NCBI RefSeq assembly: GCF_002210345.1
Contig: NZ_MWQI01000014.1
Span: 1-46,694 of the forward strand
Direction: 5' to 3'
Source of the DNA: Fibrobacter sp. UWB4
GTDB lineage: Bacteria > Fibrobacterota > Fibrobacteria > Fibrobacterales > Fibrobacteraceae
DNA length: 46,694 nt
Of the stretch, positions 7,225 to 15,177 are shown one piece after another (the stretch's first letter is position 1; each line of letters begins with the position of its first letter). The notes beneath the pieces were generated by a model, which saw nothing but the letters and a program-made list of their open reading frames with translations, did no database searches and had not been told where the DNA came from. A program made the translations under genes and the position numbers.

Positions 7225-9426
7225 ATGACGGTATGGAAAGTTGGTTGCCGTTGGAGTAAAAATGGAAACGAAAATTCCAAAATTATTTCTGTTTTTAGGC
7301 GTAATGGATTAATTTTTGTTGGGGAGCAGAAAGACGAATTTAAGAAAATAAGGAAAGGTGACTTAATTGCCATAGCCGATGGTTATAAGGTTGTCTCTGT
7401 TGCTAAGGCAACTTGTAATGCCGTATTTTTAAAGGATCTCAATCCGATAATCCGAATACGCGGCAATGAATGGAATATTATCGATAAGGATTGGGCTCTT
7501 GAAAACGCTATTGGTGTAACAGCAAAGATATTTGATCTTCAGGAACCAAATGAATCGTTAAATGAAACATCTGATAATCAACAAATTTTGTACAAAAAAC
7601 GAGGATCCTGTTGTAGGGCTATTCAAATAGCAGACAAAGTTGAGAATCTATATGAAATGTGCGCAACTTCTTCTGAAAAATTCGATATTGATTGTAAAAG
7701 GTGCTCTCTGAAAGATTTGCTTGATTCCAAGACTCATTATGTAATCCCTGTTTATCAGCGTGAATATTCCTGGGGTGAACCGCAGATTACTAAGTTCGTG
7801 CGGGATTTGTTGCTAGGTTTTTGTGGCGTTTCCGGTTTTGATGAAGATGAGAATGGTAAGAAGAAACTTCTACCAAAAGTAAATCCTGCACCAATGTTTA
7901 TTGGTACGATGCAGTTGTCTTGTCGCAAGTATATTACAAAGAAAGAGCATGAACAAGATGTGATTGACGGTCAGCAACGTTTCAGTACGCTTTTATGTTT
8001 ATTGAAATACCTATCATTTCTTTGTGACGCTTCAGATATTCGATTCACCGATATTCTTGAATCTAGAGTAAATAAAGGCAAGGAAGATGAATTTTTAAGC
8101 GAAGCGATGTCTTTTGATTCTTTAGAGATTTTGAATAATGATTGTTCTAGTAACAAATATTTAGAAAATATTAAGCTAATTAAAGAAACATTTGAGGAAT
8201 TAGATTTCCCATTCGAATGTTATGCGGATTTGCTGAAATATATTAAGGATAATATTTGGTTTGTTGTAATAACTACAAAGGCAGGTATTTCTAAAACATT
8301 GGAAATTTTCAATACGATTAATACCGCTGGTCTTGACTTGAATGGTGGTGATTTATTTAAGGTGAGATTGTATGAATACCTTAAAGACAAAAGGGGAGAA
8401 AATCAATTTGATGGCATAGATAGTTTATACAATCAGATAAAAGAGTCAAATCTAGAATGGCGAATTAATCATAATTTCGACTTAGTGAATGTTGACATGG
8501 TTCGTGATGTCTATAAAACATATTTGATTACTAAGTTTGATTTGCCCAAATCTATGTACGAATGGGGAACCGACCGTTTTTATGACACGCTATTTGATGT
8601 TTGTCTAGATGTTGCTCCACATCAGGAATTAAACACCAATAAGGCACACGGGGTTGTTCTTTGTTTAGAGGATTTGCAAAAAGTTAAAGATGCCATTATT
8701 CGTTGGAATAAAAGAAATGTTGATTCGCAAGAAAAGATGATTGCCGACCTATTGGTTTGCAAGTCGCGGTATGGAAGATATTGGCAATATCCTATCCTCT
8801 ATTTACTGTTTATGAATGAAAATAATGTAGAGAATGTCTATGAAACATGGCAATTGCTTGCAAGAATTTTCTTTGCGTATAGTATTTATTATGCGAAGAT
8901 TGTAAACGAAGGAAAAAATTTTATGTATGGTATTTACAAAATGCTGTGCAATAAAGATGCTGCAAATCTTGTGAAAAATTTAGAAGAACGAAAAATAGGA
9001 TTGCAATGGATGGTGAATAATGTATTAACTGGCTCCATCACGGATAATCAAAAAAAGAAGGATTTAATCTGCATTGTGTCTGCATTCCTCAAAGAACCCT
9101 CTATATCGGATGAACTTGGTATAGAGCAACTGAGAAACCGACTTTCTTGGGGTTTTGATGTGGAACATATTCATGCCACAGGAGATGGAGCTGTAGAAGT
9201 AGACTGGATTCTTCAAAATAGCATTGGTAATTTAATGCTGCTAGAATATGATATTAATCGTTCTATAAAGGATAAGCCGTTTGAAGAAAAGGTAAAACGC
9301 TATCGGAAAAGTAAATATGCTGTTGCTCAACAAATGGCGGAAATGAAATGTTGGGAAAAACAACAAATTCAGGGGCGAAAAGAATCAGAGAAAAAAGCGA
9401 TATTGAATTTTTATAATCAAACTTGA
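7225..9426 (+). CDS. DUF262/DUF1524 (GmrSD-like) protein with an N-terminal PUA/EVE-like region
   Basis: 733 residues from ATG 7225, chosen because GGAGG lies 7 bases upstream; the ATG at 7192 has no spaced ribosome site. Residues about 1-130 look like a small beta domain (TVWKVGCRW, KKIRKGDLIAIADGYKVVSV), possibly PUA/EVE-like. DUF262 begins near 165 with IPVYQREYSWG at about 173 and VIDGQQRFSTLL at about 245. The DUF1524 nuclease part near the C-terminus has DVEHIHATGDG at about 645 and NSIGNLMLLEYDINRS. This is the architecture of single-chain GmrSD-type modification-dependent restriction enzymes, where DUF262 hydrolyses nucleotides and DUF1524 cleaves DNA. The gene is clearly AT-richer than core neighbours, suggesting transfer. 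A terminator separates it from the AAA gene downstream. Confidence 0.88.
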   Translation: MTVWKVGCRWSKNGNENSKIISVFRRNGLIFVGEQKDEFKKIRKGDLIAIADGYKVVSVAKATCNAVFLKDLNPIIRIRGNEWNIIDKDWALENAIGVTAKIFDLQEPNESLNETSDNQQILYKKRGSCCRAIQIADKVENLYEMCATSSEKFDIDCKRCSLKDLLDSKTHYVIPVYQREYSWGEPQITKFVRDLLLGFCGVSGFDEDENGKKKLLPKVNPAPMFIGTMQLSCRKYITKKEHEQDVIDGQQRFSTLLCLLKYLSFLCDASDIRFTDILESRVNKGKEDEFLSEAMSFDSLEILNNDCSSNKYLENIKLIKETFEELDFPFECYADLLKYIKDNIWFVVITTKAGISKTLEIFNTINTAGLDLNGGDLFKVRLYEYLKDKRGENQFDGIDSLYNQIKESNLEWRINHNFDLVNVDMVRDVYKTYLITKFDLPKSMYEWGTDRFYDTLFDVCLDVAPHQELNTNKAHGVVLCLEDLQKVKDAIIRWNKRNVDSQEKMIADLLVCKSRYGRYWQYPILYLLFMNENNVENVYETWQLLARIFFAYSIYYAKIVNEGKNFMYGIYKMLCNKDAANLVKNLEERKIGLQWMVNNVLTGSITDNQKKKDLICIVSAFLKEPSISDELGIEQLRNRLSWGFDVEHIHATGDGAVEVDWILQNSIGNLMLLEYDINRSIKDKPFEEKVKRYRKSKYAVAQQMAEMKCWEKQQIQGRKESEKKAILNFYNQT

Positions 9427-9462
9427 TAAATCTTATGCTTGTAGATAATTAAACTAATTTCT

Positions 9463-9493
9463 CGCACGACATTAATTGTCGTGCGTTTCTTTT
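9463..9493 (+). terminator. Terminator of the DUF262/DUF1524 gene
   Basis: CGCACGACA pairs perfectly with TGTCGTGCG around a 5-base loop, followed by TTTCTTTT. Confidence 0.85.
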
Positions 9494-9525
9494 ATATTGC
9501 ATGGTGCAAAATTGAGGTTAAAACC

Positions 9526-11829
9526 ATGCAGTTACATTACGAAAATACAACCGAAAATTACTTTAAAAATAAGCGCGAAATGCTTGGTAAAGAGGGTGTC
9601 TCTGAAAAGTCTCTGAGCGGTCAGCCGACTTTTATAGACTTGAAAATTATGGAATTTTGGAGCCGCTTTATGCGGTATTATCCAGATGGGGATTGTCGGG
9701 TCTTTTGCGACAAGTATATGACGGATGAATGCGTTGCGGCTTTTTTGGATAGAGTGTGTGAAGCCCGTGAATGCATTGAACTTCCTACTGGAATTACGAC
9801 GGAGATTGAGGATAAGTGGTACAAGTCGAAGGACCTTCTCGAAGAATTCCATAAAAGCCGAAGAATCATTTTTGCTAGGCATTTCCTGGACTTTGTTGCT
9901 CATTGGGGCGATGGTGATGCTTATACACGTCAGTTGCTTTCTCGGTCAATTCAAGAGTGTTCCGCAAATTGGCTTGCTGGTGGATGCGATGAAAGTGATG
10001 TGTCGATGCAGAGGACTTTTGAATTGAAGCGTCTTTTCCATCTTTCTGATGAAGCCTTGGATCTTGTGCTGTATTTATGGCTGCGCGATCATCATAACAT
10101 GTTTTTTAAGGTTGAAAAAATCTCGAAGATGTTCGATTACTTTGACTCGTCTGAGCGGGGGTCGTTTAGGCGAATTTCTTTGATTGCGGGGCTGGAGCCG
10201 GCGACATTGCATGAACTCTGTTCAAAGGAGAGCGCGCTTATCAAGTTCCAGTTGGTGCGTGTGGAGGAAACGAATCGAAATGCAGATTTGAAAATCAAGC
10301 GGTGTGAACTGTATTTGGCGAGCGAGGTAAGCGATTTTCTGTATGGATTTTCGGATATGTCAAGGATTATGGATTTGAAAACGGCGCCAAAGCCTTGCGT
10401 CAATTATGCCCAGATTTCCAAGACGAATCCGCAGGCGTCCTTTGTTTTGCAGATGCTGAAAACTCATCAGAAGGGCTCGCCACTCAATATCCTTTTTTAC
10501 GGTCGTGAAGGAACGGGAAAAACGGAACTTGCGAAAGCGCTTGCTCAGGAGTTGAATGTTCCTTTGTTTGCCGTGGGCTTGGGTGACGAATCTATGGATA
10601 AGGAATCCCTTTTGCAGACTCGTTTGCGTTCCATGTTGCTTGCCGATTGGGAATGTGAACGGAGTGGTGGCGTAATCCTGATGGATGAGGCTGATTTGGT
10701 TTTGAATCAGGCGGAGAAAGGTTTGCTGAATATCATTTTTGAAAATCTGAAAACGCCTGTCATTTGGATTACGAATAATATTGCGTGTATTGAAAATAGT
10801 ACTCGTCGCCGGTTTGACTATTCTCTGGAATTCTTCACGTTCAGTAATAAGGAACGCGTTGCAATTTGGCAGTCTGTTCTTGAAGCGCAACAAGCGGAAT
10901 CGATTTTGTGCAACGACGAAATAGAAAGTATTGCGAAGGAGATTCCCGTGATGGCGGGGAGCATTACTTTGGCGGTTCGTCAGGCGCAGCGGATGCTGGC
11001 GGCGGATTTTTCCCCGTTGAACGTGGTTCGTGAAATTGCGTCGTCTCATGCCAAACTTTTGGGCATATCGATGGGCTCGCAAGAGGCTAAAGGAAACGAG
11101 TATAATATGGAATGTGTCCGCATTTCTAGCGGGGATGTAAAGAATATTGATTATGTCGTTCCGATGCTCAAAAATTTCGATGCGCAATGGCGTGCTTCAA
11201 AATTGAATGGACGCAGAGAAAACTTGAACATCTTTTTGTACGGTCCTCCGGGAACAGGGAAGTCGGCTTATGCAAAGCATATTGCTCAAGATATTCTTGG
11301 TCGTGATTTGCTTGTGAAGCGTACAAGCGATATCCTTGGTGGAATTGTGGGCGATACGGAACGCAACATTCGTGAAATGTTCAGAGAAGCTGAACAGAGT
11401 GATGCTATTCTTTTCATTGACGAGGCTGATAGTTTCTTTGAAAATCGAGGCAATGCAAAAAATCACTGGGAAGTGACTTTGGTAAATGAGTTTATATGCC
11501 AAATGGATTCGTTCAACGGAATGCTTATTGCAGCCACGAATTACGAGAACGTTTTGGATTGGGCAATCCGTCGGCGTTTTCAGCTGAAGCTGGCGTTTGA
11601 CTATATGGACTCTAAGCAGGTTTCGAAAACATGGACATCGTTTTTTGGGGATAAATGTCCAAGAGAAGTTCTTGCTTGCGATAATGTGTCCATTAGCGAT
11701 TTTCAGAATGTTCGCCGTAAACTAGCGTATGTTCCCGCCGACTTGCGCACGCGAGAACTGATTACGCAGAACATGCTCGAAGAAATCGCCAACAAAGATG
11801 ACCATCAAGGACGCAGATTGGGGCTGTAA
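9526..11829 (+). CDS. Tandem AAA+ ATPase, Ycf46/Vps4-like
   Basis: 767 residues from ATG 9526, chosen for GAGG upstream. The first 300 residues are helical and unrecognised. AAA domain 1 has Walker A YGREGTGKTELA near 325, Walker B VILMDEADLVL near 383, sensor WITNN and arginine finger STRRRFDY. Domain 2 has Walker A YGPPGTGKSAYAKH near 572, Walker B ILFIDEADSFF near 628, sensor AATNY and arginine finger AIRRRFQLK near 681. Both sites look catalytically complete. Proteins of this type remodel or unfold other proteins; the target is unknown. It follows the GmrSD-like gene by 100 bases but behind a terminator, with its own TATATT at about 9493-9498. No transmembrane segments or nuclease domain are visible. 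A role with its defence-like neighbours is inference. Confidence 0.8.
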   Translation: MQLHYENTTENYFKNKREMLGKEGVSEKSLSGQPTFIDLKIMEFWSRFMRYYPDGDCRVFCDKYMTDECVAAFLDRVCEARECIELPTGITTEIEDKWYKSKDLLEEFHKSRRIIFARHFLDFVAHWGDGDAYTRQLLSRSIQECSANWLAGGCDESDVSMQRTFELKRLFHLSDEALDLVLYLWLRDHHNMFFKVEKISKMFDYFDSSERGSFRRISLIAGLEPATLHELCSKESALIKFQLVRVEETNRNADLKIKRCELYLASEVSDFLYGFSDMSRIMDLKTAPKPCVNYAQISKTNPQASFVLQMLKTHQKGSPLNILFYGREGTGKTELAKALAQELNVPLFAVGLGDESMDKESLLQTRLRSMLLADWECERSGGVILMDEADLVLNQAEKGLLNIIFENLKTPVIWITNNIACIENSTRRRFDYSLEFFTFSNKERVAIWQSVLEAQQAESILCNDEIESIAKEIPVMAGSITLAVRQAQRMLAADFSPLNVVREIASSHAKLLGISMGSQEAKGNEYNMECVRISSGDVKNIDYVVPMLKNFDAQWRASKLNGRRENLNIFLYGPPGTGKSAYAKHIAQDILGRDLLVKRTSDILGGIVGDTERNIREMFREAEQSDAILFIDEADSFFENRGNAKNHWEVTLVNEFICQMDSFNGMLIAATNYENVLDWAIRRRFQLKLAFDYMDSKQVSKTWTSFFGDKCPREVLACDNVSISDFQNVRRKLAYVPADLRTRELITQNMLEEIANKDDHQGRRLGL

Positions 11830-11914
11830 TTTATTTTACAGTAAAGTTACAAAACGTCGCTTGCCACTATATTCAAATATTGATTCATTAATGCATGACC
11901 CTTGAAAAGGCCTC

Positions 11915-11952
11915 AGGCATCCGAAAAAAAATCGGATGCTTTTCTTTTTTCA
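11915..11952 (+). terminator. Terminator downstream of the tandem AAA gene
   Basis: GCATCCGA pairs with TCGGATGC around a loop of A, followed by TTTTCTTTTTT. Confidence 0.85.
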
Positions 11953-11967
11953 AAACTAGGAGGCTGA

Positions 11968-12078
11968 ATGAGTCAGGAAAAACGCGGCCGTATTGCTTTT
12001 GTGATGCTGTTGCAGTTATGTCTAGAATTGCAAATCGAAACGGTAAAATGTATATTAGGAGAACAAATATGGCCTTAG
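11968..12078 (+). CDS. Possible small ORF upstream of the antitoxin gene
   Basis: ATG at 11968 has a strong AGGAGG five bases upstream and opens 36 codons (beginning SQEKRGRIAFVMLLQLC), overlapping the start of the next gene in another frame. It could be a leader peptide, a truncated gene remnant or chance. TTGCAA and TATATT, 17 bases apart, lie within its 3' part and could be a promoter for the antitoxin. Confidence 0.3.
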   Translation: MSQEKRGRIAFVMLLQLCLELQIETVKCILGEQIWP

Positions 12079-12263
12079 CAATTAGCAATATCCCGATTTT
12101 GACGGATGCGGTGGCGGAATCTTTCGTGAAAAATGCGGAAGAGGCCGAACGTAACTGCGGATCCATTGACTTTACTCGGCAACATTCCGAGTGGAGTGGG
12201 TTTGATATGCGCAATGCTGCACGAATTGATAAACTAAGGGCTGAAGGAAAATGGCCTTTTTAG
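12069..12263 (+). CDS. Small antitoxin-like protein paired with a GNAT toxin remnant
   Basis: 64 residues. ATG at 12069 has AGGAG seven bases upstream. The sequence opens ALAISNIPILTDAVAESFVK and continues KNAEEAERNCGSIDF. Its end overlaps the start of the GNAT gene by 13 bases, the usual layout of toxin-antitoxin pairs with the antitoxin first and translational coupling. I identify it as an antitoxin by this arrangement and by its resemblance to short alpha-helical antitoxins, not by a named family. Since the toxin next door is broken, this may be an orphan antitoxin that still counters related toxins elsewhere. Confidence 0.6.
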   Translation: MALAISNIPILTDAVAESFVKNAEEAERNCGSIDFTRQHSEWSGFDMRNAARIDKLRAEGKWPF

Positions 12264-12559
12264 AATCTAATTGCATTCGCACGGCTCTGACTCTATCAGT
12301 TTTAAATCGTTGTAATACTTTTTCTTGTGGTAACGAAGACCTTGATTCGTTCTTTTCTAGGGATGCCGTTAAGTATAGCCAACAGCTGATGGGTAAAAAG
12401 AAACAGATAGGCAAAAATCTACCTTGGGAAAAACGGGATTTGATATATCCTGCGGTGTTGATAGGTCGACTTGGTGTAGGTGTACCTTTTAAGAAACTAA
12501 AGTTGCAAGAGCTGATTCTATTTTATAGCCCCTTCAAATACTCTTCTACATTCAAATAA
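12251..12559 (+). pseudogene. GNAT-family acetyltransferase toxin, internally deleted and 3'-truncated
   Basis: The start ATG at 12251 overlaps the antitoxin end and has AAGGA upstream. The N-terminus TFSCGNEDLDSFFSRDAVKY is the typical opening of GNAT toxins (TacT/AtaT type). The frame then jumps from SQQLMGK straight to KQIGKNLPWEKRDLIYPAVL and IGRLGV. The roughly 45 residues normally between are gone. After IGRLGV the acetyl-CoA binding loop and the C-terminal half do not appear; the frame runs on through unrelated sequence into the 3' end of the convergent ATPase gene and stops at 12557-12559. The protein cannot bind acetyl-CoA, so the toxin is presumably dead. Recombination that brought in the ATPase gene may have removed its tail. 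Confidence 0.75.
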
Positions 12560-14259
12560 TTGATATCCCCAAAGCGGTCTTTTGCTCCGCGGTAGATGAC
12601 GTTCTTGCTTAAGATTTTCCCGTAGCGAAATTCCGTCTCGGCGCATTTCTTGGGGTCAAGCAAGTGGCGACATTGCTCTTTGGCGATTTTGTCGCTATGC
12701 TTGATTTCGTAAATTTCGGAACAGGCGCTTTGCGGGTCGAAAACCACCATGTCGAACTCGCCAACGGCGAATTGCAATTGGAAAACTTGCTTTGTGGGGT
12801 TTGCAATTTTGGTCTCCAGGAGTACAATCTCTTCCATCATACGTCCGCGGATTTCGTCGAGAATTCGTTTCTCGATTGCCATACGCTCAGTAATCGGAAC
12901 TTGTTTGAAAGTCTCGTCTAGCAAAAGGCTCTTGATGAGTGCTGATGCTTGGGCGTAACGGAGTCCTGGTTGCGAAAGAACTGTACGTGTGCGGTGCTCA
13001 TTCAGGTTGGACATATTGACAATATCGATGTCGCAAGTTAAATCTAGTAAGTCAAGGTATTCCTTGATTTCTATGCGGTGTGGCTCGCTAATTTCTACAG
13101 ATTGTTCTGCATTGTCCTTGATAAGCAAGAGATGTTTTAGTTGCTTGGTAAAAGCGTTAATGTCGATGCGGTCGAGAATGTCGGTGGGCTTGTTTCTGTC
13201 GCGACGCAGATTCGATGCCGATATTCTTAAATCGTTTGACTTAAATTTTTTAGTCAGTACGTCTATGGTGAATCTGTGGTTGACGTCTTCTACGATGCGG
13301 TTGATGGCGCTTGTCAATTCGCCTGCATTGTATAGATCTTGCAATGCACGGAAGTGCCCTTCGTGCTGGTAGCATTTGAGGGAATGTTGAATGTTGCGTG
13401 CAATGGCGGAATCCACGTAATCGTTTGCGCTTTTTTGTGTGGCGAAAGTAAACTTGTCTGTGTTGTAGTTGCTCCCGCCCATGCTCATCGTTCCGCCGAA
13501 TTCGATAAATTTATCAATGCCTGCAATTCCAAGAACGTTTTCAAATTCACGATAGGGGATGAATGTTGTGTGCAATAAAATGCAACGGTCGTAAAGTTGC
13601 TCGTCTTCAGAAAAAACAAATCCCAAAGAATCAGTCCCGGATAAAACCACTTTCATGCCGCCGGCGGCGAAAATATCGGAGAATAATGCGGCACCTTCGA
13701 TGAAATCGTTTAGCAAGGTCACTTCGTCAATGAATACGTAACGAAAACCAAGCAATTCTAATTGTTTCAGGTCGTGGTTGACGTCAGCGAGCGAATGTCT
13801 AGAGCTCAGCTGAATAAACGCCGTTTTCTGTTGCATGTCGGCAGGCATTTCGCCAATAAGTTGGCGGATGAGCGTCGTTTTGCCTGTGCGACGTAGCCCG
13901 TATAGGATGAGAACTCGGTCGTTGTTTTCTCCGTAAATGTAATTGTGGAGCGTGCTAAAGCTTTCGCGTTTTTCCCATTTCATGACGGGTTCGAAAAAAC
14001 GGGTGAGTTGTGCTCCAATTTTTATGTCGGTTTTGAGTTCGGGTTTTGCAGAATATGGAGCGATGTTTTCAGCAACCATCAGTTGCTGAATGTTTTTCGA
14101 TGAATTCTTTTTCGCTTTTTCTGTCGCAATTTTTGCAGCGAGTTCCGCAAATTCATCATCCTTGACTCGGCGACTGTGCTGCTTGCCGTTTTCGGTCCAT
14201 TGATAGTAAGCGTAACGCTTGCCGTTGATGGTCTTGAATGTAATTCCGCCGATGCTCAT
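12523..14259 (-). CDS. AAA ATPase of the AAA_14/DUF4143-like class
   Basis: 578 residues. An N-terminal small domain (about 1-45: FKTINGKRYAYYQWTENGKQ, then HSRRVKDDEF) precedes a P-loop ATPase with Walker A ILYGLRRTGKTTLI near 118 and Walker B YVFIDEVTLL near 171, followed by LSGTDSLGFVF as sensor region. The C-terminal part contains FDMVVFDPQS and IYEIKHS, the D...ExK layout of a PD-(D/E)xK nuclease-like fold seen in DUF4143 proteins. Such ATPases are abundant accessory genes of unclear function, suspected in mobile-element or conflict biology. The start at 14259 has GGAGAG upstream. Repeated TTTAACTT/AAGTTAAA sequences lie directly upstream. Its 3' end overlaps the truncated GNAT remnant, suggesting later insertion. 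Confidence 0.82.
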   Translation of the reverse strand: MSIGGITFKTINGKRYAYYQWTENGKQHSRRVKDDEFAELAAKIATEKAKKNSSKNIQQLMVAENIAPYSAKPELKTDIKIGAQLTRFFEPVMKWEKRESFSTLHNYIYGENNDRVLILYGLRRTGKTTLIRQLIGEMPADMQQKTAFIQLSSRHSLADVNHDLKQLELLGFRYVFIDEVTLLNDFIEGAALFSDIFAAGGMKVVLSGTDSLGFVFSEDEQLYDRCILLHTTFIPYREFENVLGIAGIDKFIEFGGTMSMGGSNYNTDKFTFATQKSANDYVDSAIARNIQHSLKCYQHEGHFRALQDLYNAGELTSAINRIVEDVNHRFTIDVLTKKFKSNDLRISASNLRRDRNKPTDILDRIDINAFTKQLKHLLLIKDNAEQSVEISEPHRIEIKEYLDLLDLTCDIDIVNMSNLNEHRTRTVLSQPGLRYAQASALIKSLLLDETFKQVPITERMAIEKRILDEIRGRMMEEIVLLETKIANPTKQVFQLQFAVGEFDMVVFDPQSACSEIYEIKHSDKIAKEQCRHLLDPKKCAETEFRYGKILSKNVIYRGAKDRFGDINYLNVEEYLKGL

Positions 14260-14269
14260 GCTCTCTCCT

Positions 14270-14318
14270 TTTAACTTTAATTTAACTTATTAAGTTAAAA
14301 AAGTCAAGAGCAAGTTAA
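14270..14318. promoter_or_regulatory. Cluster of TTTAACTT direct and inverted repeats upstream of the ATPase gene
   Basis: TTTAACTT occurs at 14271-14278 and 14281-14288; its inverted form AAGTTAAA occurs at 14292-14299 and again at 14312-14319 (offset slightly). The inner pair forms an 8-bp inverted repeat around ATT. Arrangement and position suggest an operator for the ATPase gene. Confidence 0.4.
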
Positions 14319-14319
14319 A

Positions 14320-15153
14320 TCACTCAGCTTGCGTTAATGCTTTCTGATAAATGTCGTTCATCACGAGGCCCGCAATCATAAACCCGAAAATGGCGGTGGC
14401 GTGAGCCATGGTGCCATTGATTTGGGCTTTGCTGCTGCACCATTCGTGATCGACGAGTTCGGCGTTCTTGAGTTCCGCTTCGCTACGTTCCTGACGGACT
14501 TTAGGACACATGCAAGCGGCGGTTCCGCAAGAAGAATTTTGACCGCGGTTTTTTAAGAGTTCGTCGCTGTAGACACACAACACTTTTTTGGCGAGCTTTT
14601 TCTTTTTGCGTTTGAACTTGTCGCGCAGTGCTCGGGCGAGCGGGCATCCGGCAACTTTCCAGAATTCGGCAACCTTGATTCGCGTCGGGTCCATCTTGAG
14701 GGCGGCGCCCATCGAAGAGAAAACGATGGCCTTGGTGCGTGTGGCGTGCCAAAGCAACTGCATCTTGTTTTCGAGACTGTCGATAGCGTCAATGATGTAG
14801 TCAAAAGTGTCCAGCTGGAATTTCTCGGTGTTCGCTTCTTCGTAGATGTCTTGCAACGCAATGATGTTTGCATGCGGGTTGATTTCTAACAAGCGATTCT
14901 TGAGAACTTCGACCTTGACTTGGCCCACGGTTTTTGTAGTGGCCATCAACTGTCGGTTCACGTTGGTAACGCATACGCGGTCAGAATCAACAAGGACGAG
15001 TTCCTTGATGCCGGAGCGGACCAAGCTCTCGGCACACCAGCTGCCGACTCCGCCGAGTCCAAAAATGATGACGCGTTTTTGATAGATACAGTCCATAACA
15101 TCGTTCCCGAGAAGGAGCGATGTACGGTTGAAAATCCCTTTTTCAATTCCCAT
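14320..15153 (-). CDS. tcdA: tRNA threonylcarbamoyladenosine dehydratase TcdA
   Basis: 277 residues of the E1-like ThiF/MoeB superfamily. It dehydrates t6A37 in ANN-decoding tRNAs to the cyclic form ct6A with ATP. The nucleotide-binding loop IIFGLGGVGSWCAESLVRSG is at about 28-47, followed by LVDSDRVCVTNVNRQ, DYIIDAIDS and the later SSMGAALKMDPTRI. A lysine-rich stretch (KFKRKKKKLAKK) and a CGTAACMCP segment follow. The start has AGGA upstream. It lies 24 bases downstream of the cysteine desulfurase gene on the same strand, matching the csdA/tcdA association known in enterobacteria, where the desulfurase supports the dehydratase system. Confidence 0.92.
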   Translation of the reverse strand: MGIEKGIFNRTSLLLGNDVMDCIYQKRVIIFGLGGVGSWCAESLVRSGIKELVLVDSDRVCVTNVNRQLMATTKTVGQVKVEVLKNRLLEINPHANIIALQDIYEEANTEKFQLDTFDYIIDAIDSLENKMQLLWHATRTKAIVFSSMGAALKMDPTRIKVAEFWKVAGCPLARALRDKFKRKKKKLAKKVLCVYSDELLKNRGQNSSCGTAACMCPKVRQERSEAELKNAELVDHEWCSSKAQINGTMAHATAIFGFMIAGLVMNDIYQKALTQAE

Positions 15154-15177
15154 GAGAATCCTGCAAACTAGCGGAAT

